A DNA stretch of 26,726 nucleotides from positions 55,722 to 82,447 of the forward strand of contig DIRC01000028.1 of the NCBI GenBank assembly GCA_002427465.1, read 5' to 3'. The notes beneath the pieces are model-generated. The model was not told where the DNA came from. It ran no database searches and saw only the letters and a program-made list of their open reading frames with translations. Origin of the DNA: Clostridiales bacterium UBA5446. Lineage in GTDB: Bacteria; Bacillota; Clostridia; Oscillospirales; Oscillospiraceae. The translations under genes were made by a program, and so were the position numbers. Shown here in pieces: positions 7,800 through 15,220 of this stretch. The first letter of the stretch is position 1; every line of letters begins with the position of its first letter.

Positions 7800-8087
7800 A
7801 TGCCGGAAAAGACTGGGCTTATATACAAGGGAAGACCGATGCGCAGGAAGGATAATATCATCTATTACGGCAGCATGGCCGATAAATACATTATCATGAT
7901 GCAGATATTGGAGACAAAAAAAATTAAGAATATGGATGTGGCGACGAAGGTAGCTATCCAGCTTCAGCTAACAGACCCCGAGATCAAGTCCCGGGACAAG
8001 GTCATTAAAAAAAGCGAGAAGGACAGCCTTTATGCCGCTATGGACATCGCTTCGGTCTGGCTCGAAAGGGCGCTTGCTTCACGATAA
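7800..8087 (+). CDS. Conserved protein of unknown function (95 aa)
   Basis: A 95-residue basic protein with no signal peptide or membrane segment. It opens with MPEKTGLIYKGRPMRRKDN, followed by a YYGSMADKYIIMMQI strand/helix, and ends in a helical DIASVWLERALA. I recall similar short proteins in Oscillospiraceae but know no function for them. The ATG at 7800 is preferred over an upstream in-frame start because GAGAGG lies 10 nt before it and the promoter at 7743-7771 would exclude the earlier start. The strong promoter suggests appreciable constitutive expression. It is followed at once by a long hairpin. Confidence 0.72.
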   Translation: MPEKTGLIYKGRPMRRKDNIIYYGSMADKYIIMMQILETKKIKNMDVATKVAIQLQLTDPEIKSRDKVIKKSEKDSLYAAMDIASVWLERALASR

Positions 8088-8090
8088 TAT

Positions 8091-8129
8091 AAAAAGACTA
8101 ACCCCCGCGGAAAATTCCGCGGGGGTTAG
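8091..8129. terminator. Long GC-rich terminator hairpin
   Basis: CTAACCCCCGCGGAA (8098-8112) pairs with TTCCGCGGGGGTTAG (8115-8129), up to 15 bp. The T-tract is better on the minus strand (A run at 8091-8095), so it may serve both directions. Its 22-nt core (8103-8124) recurs identically at 12380-12401. Confidence 0.75.
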
Positions 8130-8435
8130 TAAGACAGTAATCCAAAAAATGATTTGCGGCATCTGTCAGGCGGGATTGGCAGTAAATGAAATGCCCTGCG
8201 CCCAGCGCTAAAAAGCGGGCGCAAGGTGAGGCTAATGCCGGCAAAAGCAGGTAATATTTCTTCGAAAGAAGCGGCGCGATGTACTTTGGTATGTCACGCC
8301 GTTTCTTTTTTGCAGTTTTATCGGAAAGGACGGTTTCTGCAACGAAGTTGCTTTAGCGCCAAAATAGCAGCGCCAGGAAAAGCCCATATTCCTGATAATG
8401 TCCATACCAATATACCCTAAACAGAATAACACTAA
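8130..8435. other. Hairpin-rich stretch with no recognisable gene
   Basis: No reading frame with a ribosome binding site and protein-like sequence is seen on either strand. It carries several inverted repeats: TGCGCCC/GGGCGCA (8197-8203 with 8217-8223, inner GCT/AGC), GGCG/CGCC around 8272-8300, and GCAAC GAA GTTGC (8339-8351). This could be a remnant of a mobile element or a structured RNA; the sequence does not decide. Confidence 0.35.
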
Positions 8436-8487
8436 TTGCAGGCCGCGGAGAATTCTGATGCCTGCAACTCAGGAGGTTGCGTTTTTT
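8436..8487 (+). terminator. Terminator with overlapping alternative hairpin (attenuator-like)
   Basis: GCAAC (8464-8468) with GTTGC (8476-8480) forms a short stem before six T residues (8482-8487). The alternative pairing TTGCAGGC (8436-8443) with GCCTGCAA (8460-8467) uses up the same GCAA, so the two stems exclude each other. No regulated gene lies directly downstream on this strand. Confidence 0.45.
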
Positions 8488-8508
8488 ATTTTACGGCAGC
8501 CCCGGCCC

Positions 8509-8835
8509 TTACCAGTCTATGGAGTATCTGACCTCGCGGACGCAGGGGCTTTCGTCAAAATAAAGCACAATCCAGGCACCGGTGTAATATGTCAGATATG
8601 AGGGTTTGCCTTCCTCGTAGCGAAGAACCGCGTATGCGTTAAACGGACGCTCCCGATCTCCGTATAGCACGGAGAATTCTCCGCTGTAATCTTCTAACAG
8701 CGTAAGTCCCTCTGGCTCAAGCATAAATCTGGAGAGCACAGACATAGTCTGTCGCCGATTTTTATACCTCGGATGCTGGGCAGGCTATCGGGGTCGCTTG
8801 TGATATAAGTTCCGACTCTGTCGCCCCTTCCGTTA
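8509..8835 (-). pseudogene. Frameshifted remnant of a protein of unknown family
   Basis: On the minus strand one frame from about 8835 to 8751 reads a protein-like segment ending SDPDSLPSIRGIKIGD. The sequence continues in another frame (8748-8509) as TMSVLSRFMLEPEGLTLL and on to an intact C-terminus ending VREVRYSIDW. Joining them needs a two-base change near 8750. The joined product looks like the end of a secreted or lipoprotein domain seen in clostridial proteins of unknown role. Its N-terminus is not recoverable (stops TGA and TAG upstream). The 78-residue C-terminal frame could still be read from Met at 8745, but there is no convincing ribosome binding site. Confidence 0.5.
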
Positions 8836-9006
8836 GTTTCAGTCTATCATACTGACTAACTTCCGGGGTGCGCTTCTTTGGGCAGCGTATTACCGGCCTG
8901 CGTAATTCTTACATGCTTCACTTCAGACGGGACCAAACCGTCACTATCGCAACATGGTCATATGTAACTGCAATCGCCTGAAAACCGTTGTTTGCCTGAG
9001 CCTGGG

Positions 9007-9117
9007 CACCTGCAAAACCTACTACGGAATACATCTGAGGAAAGCTGTTTCCATACGACCATGGGCGAGGTTGTGGAACTGGCTGAAGTGCTGGGCTACG
9101 ATATTGTCTGGCAGTAG
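9007..9117 (+). pseudogene. C-terminal remnant of an XRE-type helix-turn-helix regulator
   Basis: One frame ends TTMGEVVELAEVLGYDIVWQ before TAG at 9115-9117, which resembles the last helix and end of small XRE-family DNA-binding proteins. The sequence before about 9050 does not read as a helix-turn-helix domain, and no start or ribosome binding site is seen, so only a fragment survives. The match is short and the assignment tentative. The 170 bases to the left (8836-9006) show nothing recognisable. Confidence 0.35.
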
Positions 9118-9163
9118 CGCGGAAGGGAGATCAGATGGTAACGTAGAAAAATGATTTTCGCTG

Positions 9164-9212
9164 TTGACAACCGTAACCAATCGTGCTATGTTTTGTTTAC
9201 AAGGGTAACCAA
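9164..9212 (+). promoter_or_regulatory. Promoter/operator region of the blaI-blaR1-like operon
   Basis: TTGACA (9164-9169), a 17-bp spacer and TATGTT (9187-9192) form a good promoter. GTAACCAA occurs twice, at 9173-9180 and 9205-9212, exactly 32 bp apart on either side of the -10. GTTTAC/GTAAC after the -10 forms an imperfect inverted repeat. BlaI/MecI-type repressors bind this kind of position, but the repeat does not match the classic TACA/TGTA operator well. Confidence 0.55.
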
Positions 9213-9228
9213 AAAGAAGAGCGATATT

Positions 9229-9508
9229 TTGAGCACTCAGAATATAAATCTCACATCTGCCTAATGGAGCGTCATGGAATACCTTTGAGAGAAGTCACCC
9301 AGAACAGGCCGCGAAGTCATTCCGGCACATTGTTCGCCGTGATGACGCTGCCTTACAGGAAACAGCGGATTTTCTCGGCCGGGTCTATAAAGGCGGTGTG
9401 TGCCTTATGGTAAGCACACTGACAAAAAAACAGGCGCTTTCACAGGCGGAGCTTGATGAACTGTATGCAATGCTGCAACTAATGGAGGGGGAGAACGACA
9501 GTGATTGA
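9229..9508 (+). pseudogene. blaI: Broken BlaI/MecI-family repressor
   Basis: From a TTG at 9229 the frame reads MSTQNINLTSA, a TAA where Glu is expected, WSVMEYL, a TGA where Trp is expected, then EKSPRTGREVI. This is the N-terminal winged-helix start of BlaI/MecI repressors. After a loss of roughly 90-100 bases and a frame change, the C-terminal dimerisation part is readable to 9508 as HIVRRDDAALQETADFLGRV and on through a KKQALSQAELDELYAML segment. The remaining 280 bases are too few for the usual 120-130 codons. The DNA-recognition helices are missing, so no functional repressor can be made. Its end overlaps the BlaR1-like gene by 8 nt, the normal operon arrangement. Confidence 0.8.
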
Positions 9509-12248
9509 ATGGATTGTTACCTCAAGCATTTTAATTGCGGTCATCATCGCGCTGCGCCATATTCTGAAAGGCAAAATCAGCCTGCGGCTGCAATATGCTC
9601 TTTGGGGGCTGGTGCTCCTGCGGCTGCTGGTCCCGTTTAGTATCGGCAGCAGCGGCTTCAGCGTGATGAACACGGTGCAAAAAGTGCCTGTTGTGCAGGA
9701 TGCAGAAAGCATAAGCAACGTAGATAGGATTGAGCACATGACGGATGGAAGCGTAGAGGGCTATTATCCGTCCGATTTTACGGGTGATTTCCCCACGGTT
9801 GTTGCGGAGAGCAAAACGGCTGAGGAATATGCCCATATGGAAAAAGTACTTTCCTTCCGCGACGCGTTTGTACAAATTTGGCTATGCGGAGCCGCAATTC
9901 TCTTTATCGTTTTTGCTGTTTCAAACGGGCGATTTTCATCCCGTCTGCGCCGTACACGCAAGCCGCTGGAGGTGAAAGGCTCAGCGCTTCCCGTATATAT
10001 TTCCAATGAAACGGATACCCCCTGCTTGTTCGGGCTTTTCCGTCCGGCGATCTATCTGACGCCGGAGGCCTCAGAGGACGCGACGATACTGCGGCACACA
10101 GTGGAACATGAAACCACTCATTTCCGCCACGGCGATAATTTCTGGTCGGTCTTGAGCGGTGTGTGCCTTGCATTTCATTGGTATAACCCTCTGGTATGGT
10201 GGGCTGCCGTTCTGTCGCGGAACGACGCCGAGCTTGCATGCGACGATGCAACTATACGCCGTATCGGAGAAGCCGAGCGCGCCGAGTACGGCAGGACACT
10301 GATCGGCATGACCTGCCAAAAGCGGCCTGCCCTGCTGATTGCCGCAACCACTATGACAGGAAGTAAACGCGGCATAAAGGAGAGAATTATGCTGATTGCA
10401 AAGAAACCGAAAATGGCGGTTTATACGCTGATTGCTGTGATCCTCGCCGCCGCCGTTGCCACGGGCTGCACATTTACCGGAGCAAGGGTAGACACGGACA
10501 GTCCATGGGAGTGGACAAATTCCGTCTCAATTGGAAATGATGACGAGGCTTATTTTTGGGTCGGGAGCGAGGAATACAGTCTGACACAGGAAGAAAAAAA
10601 TACGCTGGCGGACATCCTAAACAACATCGATGAAGCCGCCTTTACCTTGAATGCGGAGAATGCGGGAATCACGCCCGAGTATGGCCTTAATATCGTTTTC
10701 AGTGGGGAGCGACACAGCATCAACCAGGCAGATGCAGCAGCAGGCGCACTTGAAATGAATTATGAAGGGCAGCAATGGTGGGTTGAAAGTTCAGAGCTTG
10801 AAAGCTATATTGAGCAATTGAAGGGTAGATACACGTCCGCAACTGTTGACATTTCTGTTGAAATGGAAAACGATGTTCCCGAAGCCTCCATTGAATACGC
10901 AAAGGATTATATAACACAGCGGATAGATAATTACCACGAGGGCTGGCCGGAGTTCGCCTCGGGTTGCTCCGTCACCGCGGCAAAGATCACCGGCATTACA
11001 CAGGTGAACACCGGAACGGCGGGGCTTAATACTGGCGTCAATCTGTACTTGCTGGAATACCGGCTGCGCGTTGACGGTAATGTGGACGCTGTTCTCGTAG
11101 GAGGCATGAGTTACGAAGAGATTGACGGCGAAAACTGGATTACAGAATGGAGCAGCGTCGGCCAGCCGTACCTCCTGCTCTATTGTGACGGCAGTGGTAC
11201 GGAACCGGCATGGGATAGAATCTGTGTGACTAATACGGACGTTATTATGCAGGACTATGGTACACCTGAAATGCTCGCGCAGTACGGCAATGCCTATACG
11301 GCGGCGGCCATTGAACTCTATAATAAATACTTGGCGGCAGAGTCGGCGTCCGGGGCGAAAAACGCGGATAGCTGGTCTGATGCAGATGTTGAAAGGTGGA
11401 GTAATGAGGTAACCTCAGCCGGCTTTTCCATACCGACGGGCGACATCGCTGATTACGACACTGTTGGCCGCGAATGGGCCGAGGCGTATGTTGCGCAATA
11501 TGTGAAAAACACCTCATCTGACAGCCCGCTGCACAGTGAAAGGGCAGCTGTTTTGAGCAGTGAGTTATACGCCGAATCTGTGCTGTCGTCTCCGAAAACA
11601 GTAGTTTATACTATGACTTTCGCCTGTGACGCCGCAAATATATCGGGCTTTGAGCGCTGGTTTGCGGGATGGGCCGAGCCCCTTGATGATTCGCGTTATC
11701 CAGAATATGTGGGATGGATGGGGTTCGGATGGTATGTCGTTTTGCAGCAAGGCGACGATGGGGCCTGGCGCGGCACGGACGCCGGAACCGGCGGCTACGG
11801 CGGTTGGGGTTATCTTAACTACGAGGAAGAAGGAGTCTTTGACTCTTACCTGGAGGAAGTGATCGCCGGCGGCGACGGCATCACGGCGGAGAATATGATG
11901 CGCAATCTTCCCTTTGTGGATTGGCGTGAATTTGATGCACAATGGGGGGCAAAAGGCTGGAACGCTCTCTGGAAGCTGCTGAACGATTATTGCCTCACGG
12001 AGGGGCAGGTCTACGGCCCCGAGGAGACGCGAATGTGGTCGGACGTCTATCCGGACGACCAGGCATACCGAAATATGTACGTGATCCTGACGGGGCTGAA
12101 CACGGATGGGGCGTATGCCGAGGGCATAGGCGAAATATTGAAGAAGCAGCGTGACTATGACCAGGATCTGTTTGACCGCTGCTTGCAGGAAAACCTAACC
12201 TTGGATCAGCGCAGCACAATTAATATGCTTATAGGAATGCAGCAATAA
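9501..12248 (+). CDS. BlaR1/MecR1-like M56 membrane metalloprotease with unusual C-terminal sensor region
   Basis: A 915-residue protein starting at GTG (GGAGGGG 10 nt upstream). The N-terminal 325 residues are the BlaR1-type module: membrane segments at about 3-20, 30-50, 120-140 and 305-323 and a gluzincin site HETTH (203-207) with Glu244 in ELACDD as the third zinc ligand. In BlaR1 this part cleaves or triggers loss of BlaI on antibiotic binding. Here the extracytoplasmic remainder (about 325-915) has no penicillin-binding STxK serine site. It contains instead a region with SIGNDDEAYFWVG and a repeated Trp-rich pattern, with a final helical domain. So it likely senses something else, or is a stress sensor of the M56 group. 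Its partner repressor upstream is broken, so the operon is probably constitutively expressed or the sensor is orphaned. GC and codon use are lower than in the flanking phage genes. Confidence 0.82.
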   Translation: MIEWIVTSSILIAVIIALRHILKGKISLRLQYALWGLVLLRLLVPFSIGSSGFSVMNTVQKVPVVQDAESISNVDRIEHMTDGSVEGYYPSDFTGDFPTVVAESKTAEEYAHMEKVLSFRDAFVQIWLCGAAILFIVFAVSNGRFSSRLRRTRKPLEVKGSALPVYISNETDTPCLFGLFRPAIYLTPEASEDATILRHTVEHETTHFRHGDNFWSVLSGVCLAFHWYNPLVWWAAVLSRNDAELACDDATIRRIGEAERAEYGRTLIGMTCQKRPALLIAATTMTGSKRGIKERIMLIAKKPKMAVYTLIAVILAAAVATGCTFTGARVDTDSPWEWTNSVSIGNDDEAYFWVGSEEYSLTQEEKNTLADILNNIDEAAFTLNAENAGITPEYGLNIVFSGERHSINQADAAAGALEMNYEGQQWWVESSELESYIEQLKGRYTSATVDISVEMENDVPEASIEYAKDYITQRIDNYHEGWPEFASGCSVTAAKITGITQVNTGTAGLNTGVNLYLLEYRLRVDGNVDAVLVGGMSYEEIDGENWITEWSSVGQPYLLLYCDGSGTEPAWDRICVTNTDVIMQDYGTPEMLAQYGNAYTAAAIELYNKYLAAESASGAKNADSWSDADVERWSNEVTSAGFSIPTGDIADYDTVGREWAEAYVAQYVKNTSSDSPLHSERAAVLSSELYAESVLSSPKTVVYTMTFACDAANISGFERWFAGWAEPLDDSRYPEYVGWMGFGWYVVLQQGDDGAWRGTDAGTGGYGGWGYLNYEEEGVFDSYLEEVIAGGDGITAENMMRNLPFVDWREFDAQWGAKGWNALWKLLNDYCLTEGQVYGPEETRMWSDVYPDDQAYRNMYVILTGLNTDGAYAEGIGEILKKQRDYDQDLFDRCLQENLTLDQRSTINMLIGMQQ

Positions 12249-12379
12249 AATCCATTCGTTAGAATGGCGCACTTCTATACATGGTCTTGCAGCCTGTATC
12301 GTGCGCCGCAAAAGGAGTACGCTAAAATCCGGCATGACCGAAGCCATGACGTTTTTAAAACAATATTACTGTTTTATGA

Positions 12380-12410
12380 CCCCGCGGAAAATTCCGCGGG
12401 GTTTTTTATT
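12380..12410 (+). terminator. Terminator of the blaR1-like gene; insulates the phage operon
   Basis: CCCCGCGG (12380-12387) and CCGCGGGG (12394-12401) with an AAAATT centre are followed by TTTTTTATT, a strong terminator. The core is identical to 8103-8124. The shared 20-nt motif begins 14 nt after its T-tract. Confidence 0.9.
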
Positions 12411-12423
12411 TGCTTAAATTTAT

Positions 12424-12443
12424 GTTGCATCGAAACATGCAAC
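12424..12443 (+). promoter_or_regulatory. Shared 20-nt hairpin motif, copy A (upstream of terminase operon)
   Basis: GTTGCATCGAAACATGCAAC is a perfect inverted repeat (GTTGCAT/ATGCAAC) around CGAAAC. It lies 39 nt before the first gene of the particle operon and matches 18 of 20 bases of the motif at 4277-4296. It could be an operator, part of a special promoter or a leader RNA hairpin. I found no clear -35/-10 pair in common between the two sites. Confidence 0.6.
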
Positions 12444-12482
12444 TTTTGGTGCATTTCGGGGTATGGGTGAGAGGTGAAACCG

Positions 12483-12791
12483 ATGGAAGGCGGACTTACA
12501 AGGGCGGAGGTGGCGGCTTTGATCGCGGAGCTGGCCTTTGCCAGAGCGGACGACGCGGTTAAGCTGGCTTTCTCGCCGGACGACGGAACGGAGGGGTTGG
12601 ATCTTCAGCTGGTAAGGGAGATTAAGCGCGGGGGCAACGGCGCTGTGGAGCTGAAGCTCCTGGATAGGGAAAAGCTGATCGAGCTGCTGGTCGAGCTGCT
12701 TAAACCCACGGACAACGAAGGGTCTCAGGAGCTTTACAGCGCGATAGACAACGCGGCAAAGAGACTGGGTGGAAAGCCCGATGCGGTTTGA
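12483..12791 (+). CDS. Probable small terminase subunit
   Basis: A 102-residue protein, first in the particle operon and directly upstream of the large terminase, the usual place for the small subunit that recognises DNA for packaging. The N-terminus (LTRAEVAALIAELAFARADDAVKLAF) is a helix pair that could be the DNA-binding part; the end (LLVELLKPTDNEGSQELYSAIDNAA) is helical and could oligomerise. No family motif is certain; it may instead be a non-terminase head gene. The ATG at 12483 has AGAGGTG 6 nt upstream; a GTG at 12474 is an alternative. It overlaps the next gene by 11 nt. Confidence 0.6.
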   Translation: MEGGLTRAEVAALIAELAFARADDAVKLAFSPDDGTEGLDLQLVREIKRGGNGAVELKLLDREKLIELLVELLKPTDNEGSQELYSAIDNAAKRLGGKPDAV

Positions 12792-14034
12792 GACTTTTTC
12801 AGAGGCCCAGCTCACCGCCCTGACATGGTGGAGCGACGATTCGCCGCATTATGACTGTGACGCCATCATATGCGATGGGGCGGTGCGTTCGGGGAAAACG
12901 CTGTGCATGGGGATTTCTTTTGTATGCTGGGCAATGCGCCGGTTCGACGGGATGCAGTTCGGCGTCTGCGGCAAAACCATCCTGTCCCTGAGGCGGAACG
13001 TGATTTCCGTGCTGCTGCCGGTGATGCGGGATATCGGCTTCGTCTGCGAAGAAAAAAAGACTGAAAACCGGATCGAGATCTCCTTTGGGGGACGCAGGAA
13101 CACGTTTTATCTATTTGGCGGAGGGGACGAGAGCTCGGCGGCCCATATTCAGGGGATTACTTTTGCCGGTGTGCTGCTGGATGAGGCGGCGCTGATGCCC
13201 AGAAGCTTTGTTGAGCAGGCCTGCGCCCGGTGCTCGGTGGAGGGCAGCCGATTTTGGTTTAACTGCAACCCGGAAGGGCCGTACCACTGGTTCTATACGG
13301 AGTGGATACAGAAAGCGGAAGAAAAAAACGCGCTGTATGTCCGATTCCGGATGGAGGACAACCCCGCCCTTTCCCGCCGCATGATCGCCCGGTACCGCAG
13401 GCTCTACAGCGGCATATTCTACCGCCGGTTTATCCTGGGCGAATGGGTGGCCGCGGAAGGTCTGGTCTACGACTTCTTCGACGAAAGCTATGCCGGGCAG
13501 CCGCCCAGGGGGGAATTGGAAGGCTGGGCCGTTTCCTGCGACTACGGAACGGCAAATCCCGCTTCCTTTGGGCTGTGGGGGCTGCGGGAGGGCGTATGGT
13601 ACCGGCTGAGGGAGTACTACTACGATTCGCGCAAGGCGGGAAGGCAGAAAACCGACGCGGAATATGTCGCCGACCTTTTGGGGTTGCTGGAGGGGAAACG
13701 GCCGCGCTTTGTTGTGGTGGACCCTTCGGCGGCCAGCTTTATCGAGGCCCTGCGCCGGGAGGGGCTGCCCGTGATTAAAGCGGACAACGACGTGCTGACG
13801 GGCATCCGCGTCACGGCCGATATGCTCCGGACGGGGAGGCTTGTTATTTGCAAAGACTGCGGGGACGCCATCCGTGAATTTTCCCTCTACCAATGGGCGG
13901 GCAAAGCGCCGGGCCGGGATGTGCCGGTCAAGCGGGATGACCACGCCATGGACGATATCCGGTATTTCGCTATGGCGGTTTCACGGCCCGAGCCTGCTTT
14001 TGCCGCTACCTACGTGGAACGGCGCGGGTCATGA
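12781..14034 (+). CDS. Phage large terminase (PBSX/terminase_3-like)
   Basis: The packaging motor and nuclease, 417 residues. The ATPase domain has Walker A at 32-40 (DGAVRSGKT) and Walker B with Glu135 (VLLDEAA, 131-137). The RNase H-like nuclease domain shows the acidic residues Asp254 (SCDYGTANP), Asp314 (VVVDPSAASF) and Asp391/Asp392 (DDHAMDDIRYF). All catalytic residues are present, so the gene looks functional, an argument against simple decay of the element. The start at 12781 is chosen for its ribosome binding site; a GTG at 12769 is possible. Family resemblance is to PBSX XtmB-type terminases, often linked with headful packaging. Confidence 0.93.
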   Translation: MRFETFSEAQLTALTWWSDDSPHYDCDAIICDGAVRSGKTLCMGISFVCWAMRRFDGMQFGVCGKTILSLRRNVISVLLPVMRDIGFVCEEKKTENRIEISFGGRRNTFYLFGGGDESSAAHIQGITFAGVLLDEAALMPRSFVEQACARCSVEGSRFWFNCNPEGPYHWFYTEWIQKAEEKNALYVRFRMEDNPALSRRMIARYRRLYSGIFYRRFILGEWVAAEGLVYDFFDESYAGQPPRGELEGWAVSCDYGTANPASFGLWGLREGVWYRLREYYYDSRKAGRQKTDAEYVADLLGLLEGKRPRFVVVDPSAASFIEALRREGLPVIKADNDVLTGIRVTADMLRTGRLVICKDCGDAIREFSLYQWAGKAPGRDVPVKRDDHAMDDIRYFAMAVSRPEPAFAATYVERRGS

Positions 14035-14065
14035 CGGGGGACAAAAGAAAAACAGGAGGATTGAT

Positions 14066-15220
14066 ATGGGGATATTTAAAAAACCAAGGGAGGCTCCGGC
14101 TCAGCCAATTCAGATCAGAAACGGTCAGCGCCATCCCTTTGGCGTGTTTGACAGCTATGTGCCTTTAAGCGGCGGGGAGATCCGGCTTTATCGCGCGATT
14201 CGAGAGGCTGTGCCGGTTGTGGACGCGGCTATCATGAAAGTTATCCGCCTTGCCGGCGGGCTTTCGGTGGCATGTACGGACAAACGCGCCGAGGAGGAGC
14301 TGTCCCTTTTCCTCAGAACCGTGGACGTGGGGCGGGGGCAGCGGGGCATCCACGCGTTTCTGGACGCGTATCTGGACTCGATGATCACATGCGGACGGGC
14401 GGTGGGAGAGATCGTTCCCCGGGGGAACGCCGACATTGCCGCCTTGATCTGCGGAAACGTGGCGGACGTGCAGATCAAGGAAGGGGCGACGCCGCTGGAT
14501 TTCAAGCTATGCGGATACGATGAAAGCGGGGTGCTGCGGCAATTGCCCTACCAGTCCCTTTTGCTGTTTACGCCATATAACCCCGAAGCGGATGCCCCCT
14601 ACGGGGTTTCCATGCTCCGCAGCATGCCCTTTCTGGCGGACATCCTGCTTAAGATTTATCACTGCATAGGCGTTAATTGGGAAAGGGCGGGAAACGTGCG
14701 GTTCGCGGTTACCTATAAGCCCCAGGGGGACGTGCTGGACAGGGCCTATGCCAAGGAGCGCGCCCAGCAGATCGCCTCCGAATGGAGCGCTGCCATGCAG
14801 GCCGGAAAGAGCGGCGCAGTCCGGGATTTTGTCGCCGTGGGCGACGTGGATGTACGCGTAATCGGGGCCGACGGGCAGATCCTGGATTCCGAGGTGCCGG
14901 TCAGGCAGATCCTGGAGCAGCTTATCGCGCGGACCGGAATCCCGCCTTTTATGCTGGGGCTTAACTGGTCCAGTACGGAACGGATGTCGGCACAGCAGGT
15001 GGATCTGATGACCTCGGAGCTGACTGCAATCCGCCGTTCGCTCACGCCGGTCATCGAGCGGATATGTTCGCTTTGGCTGGCTATGCACGGCTATGCCTGC
15101 GGCTTTCAGGTGAACTGGGATTCCATTAACCTACAGGACGATGTGGAGGAGGCCAGGGCGGAGCTTTATCGGGCGCAGGCAGAAAAAATCTACCGGGAAG
15201 AAGGGAAAACGAAAGCATGA
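14066..15220 (+). CDS. Phage portal protein
   Basis: A 384-residue portal, forming the ring through which DNA enters the capsid. It sits directly after the large terminase, has the typical length, and shows portal-like features: an N-terminal LYRAIREAVPVVDAAIMKVI helix, a PYGVSMLRSM segment, the ILEQLIARTGIPPFMLGL stretch close to the conserved hinge, and a final helical tail with ERICSLWLAMHG. AGGAGG lies 6 nt before the ATG. The stop overlaps the start of the next gene as ATGA. The relevant PBSX equivalent is XkdE. Confidence 0.85.
   Translation: MGIFKKPREAPAQPIQIRNGQRHPFGVFDSYVPLSGGEIRLYRAIREAVPVVDAAIMKVIRLAGGLSVACTDKRAEEELSLFLRTVDVGRGQRGIHAFLDAYLDSMITCGRAVGEIVPRGNADIAALICGNVADVQIKEGATPLDFKLCGYDESGVLRQLPYQSLLLFTPYNPEADAPYGVSMLRSMPFLADILLKIYHCIGVNWERAGNVRFAVTYKPQGDVLDRAYAKERAQQIASEWSAAMQAGKSGAVRDFVAVGDVDVRVIGADGQILDSEVPVRQILEQLIARTGIPPFMLGLNWSSTERMSAQQVDLMTSELTAIRRSLTPVIERICSLWLAMHGYACGFQVNWDSINLQDDVEEARAELYRAQAEKIYREEGKTKA

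Noticed and set aside
8226..8601. Short plus and minus frames (60-67 codons) in the hairpin-rich region
   Set aside because: None has a ribosome binding site or recognisable protein sequence, and they overlap inverted repeats.
13111..13944. A 277-codon minus-strand frame across the large terminase gene
   Set aside because: The plus strand carries Walker A, Walker B and nuclease motifs; the minus frame is a GC-rich shadow without start signals. The same applies to the long minus frames at 17277-18227, 19225-20746 and 23314-24255.
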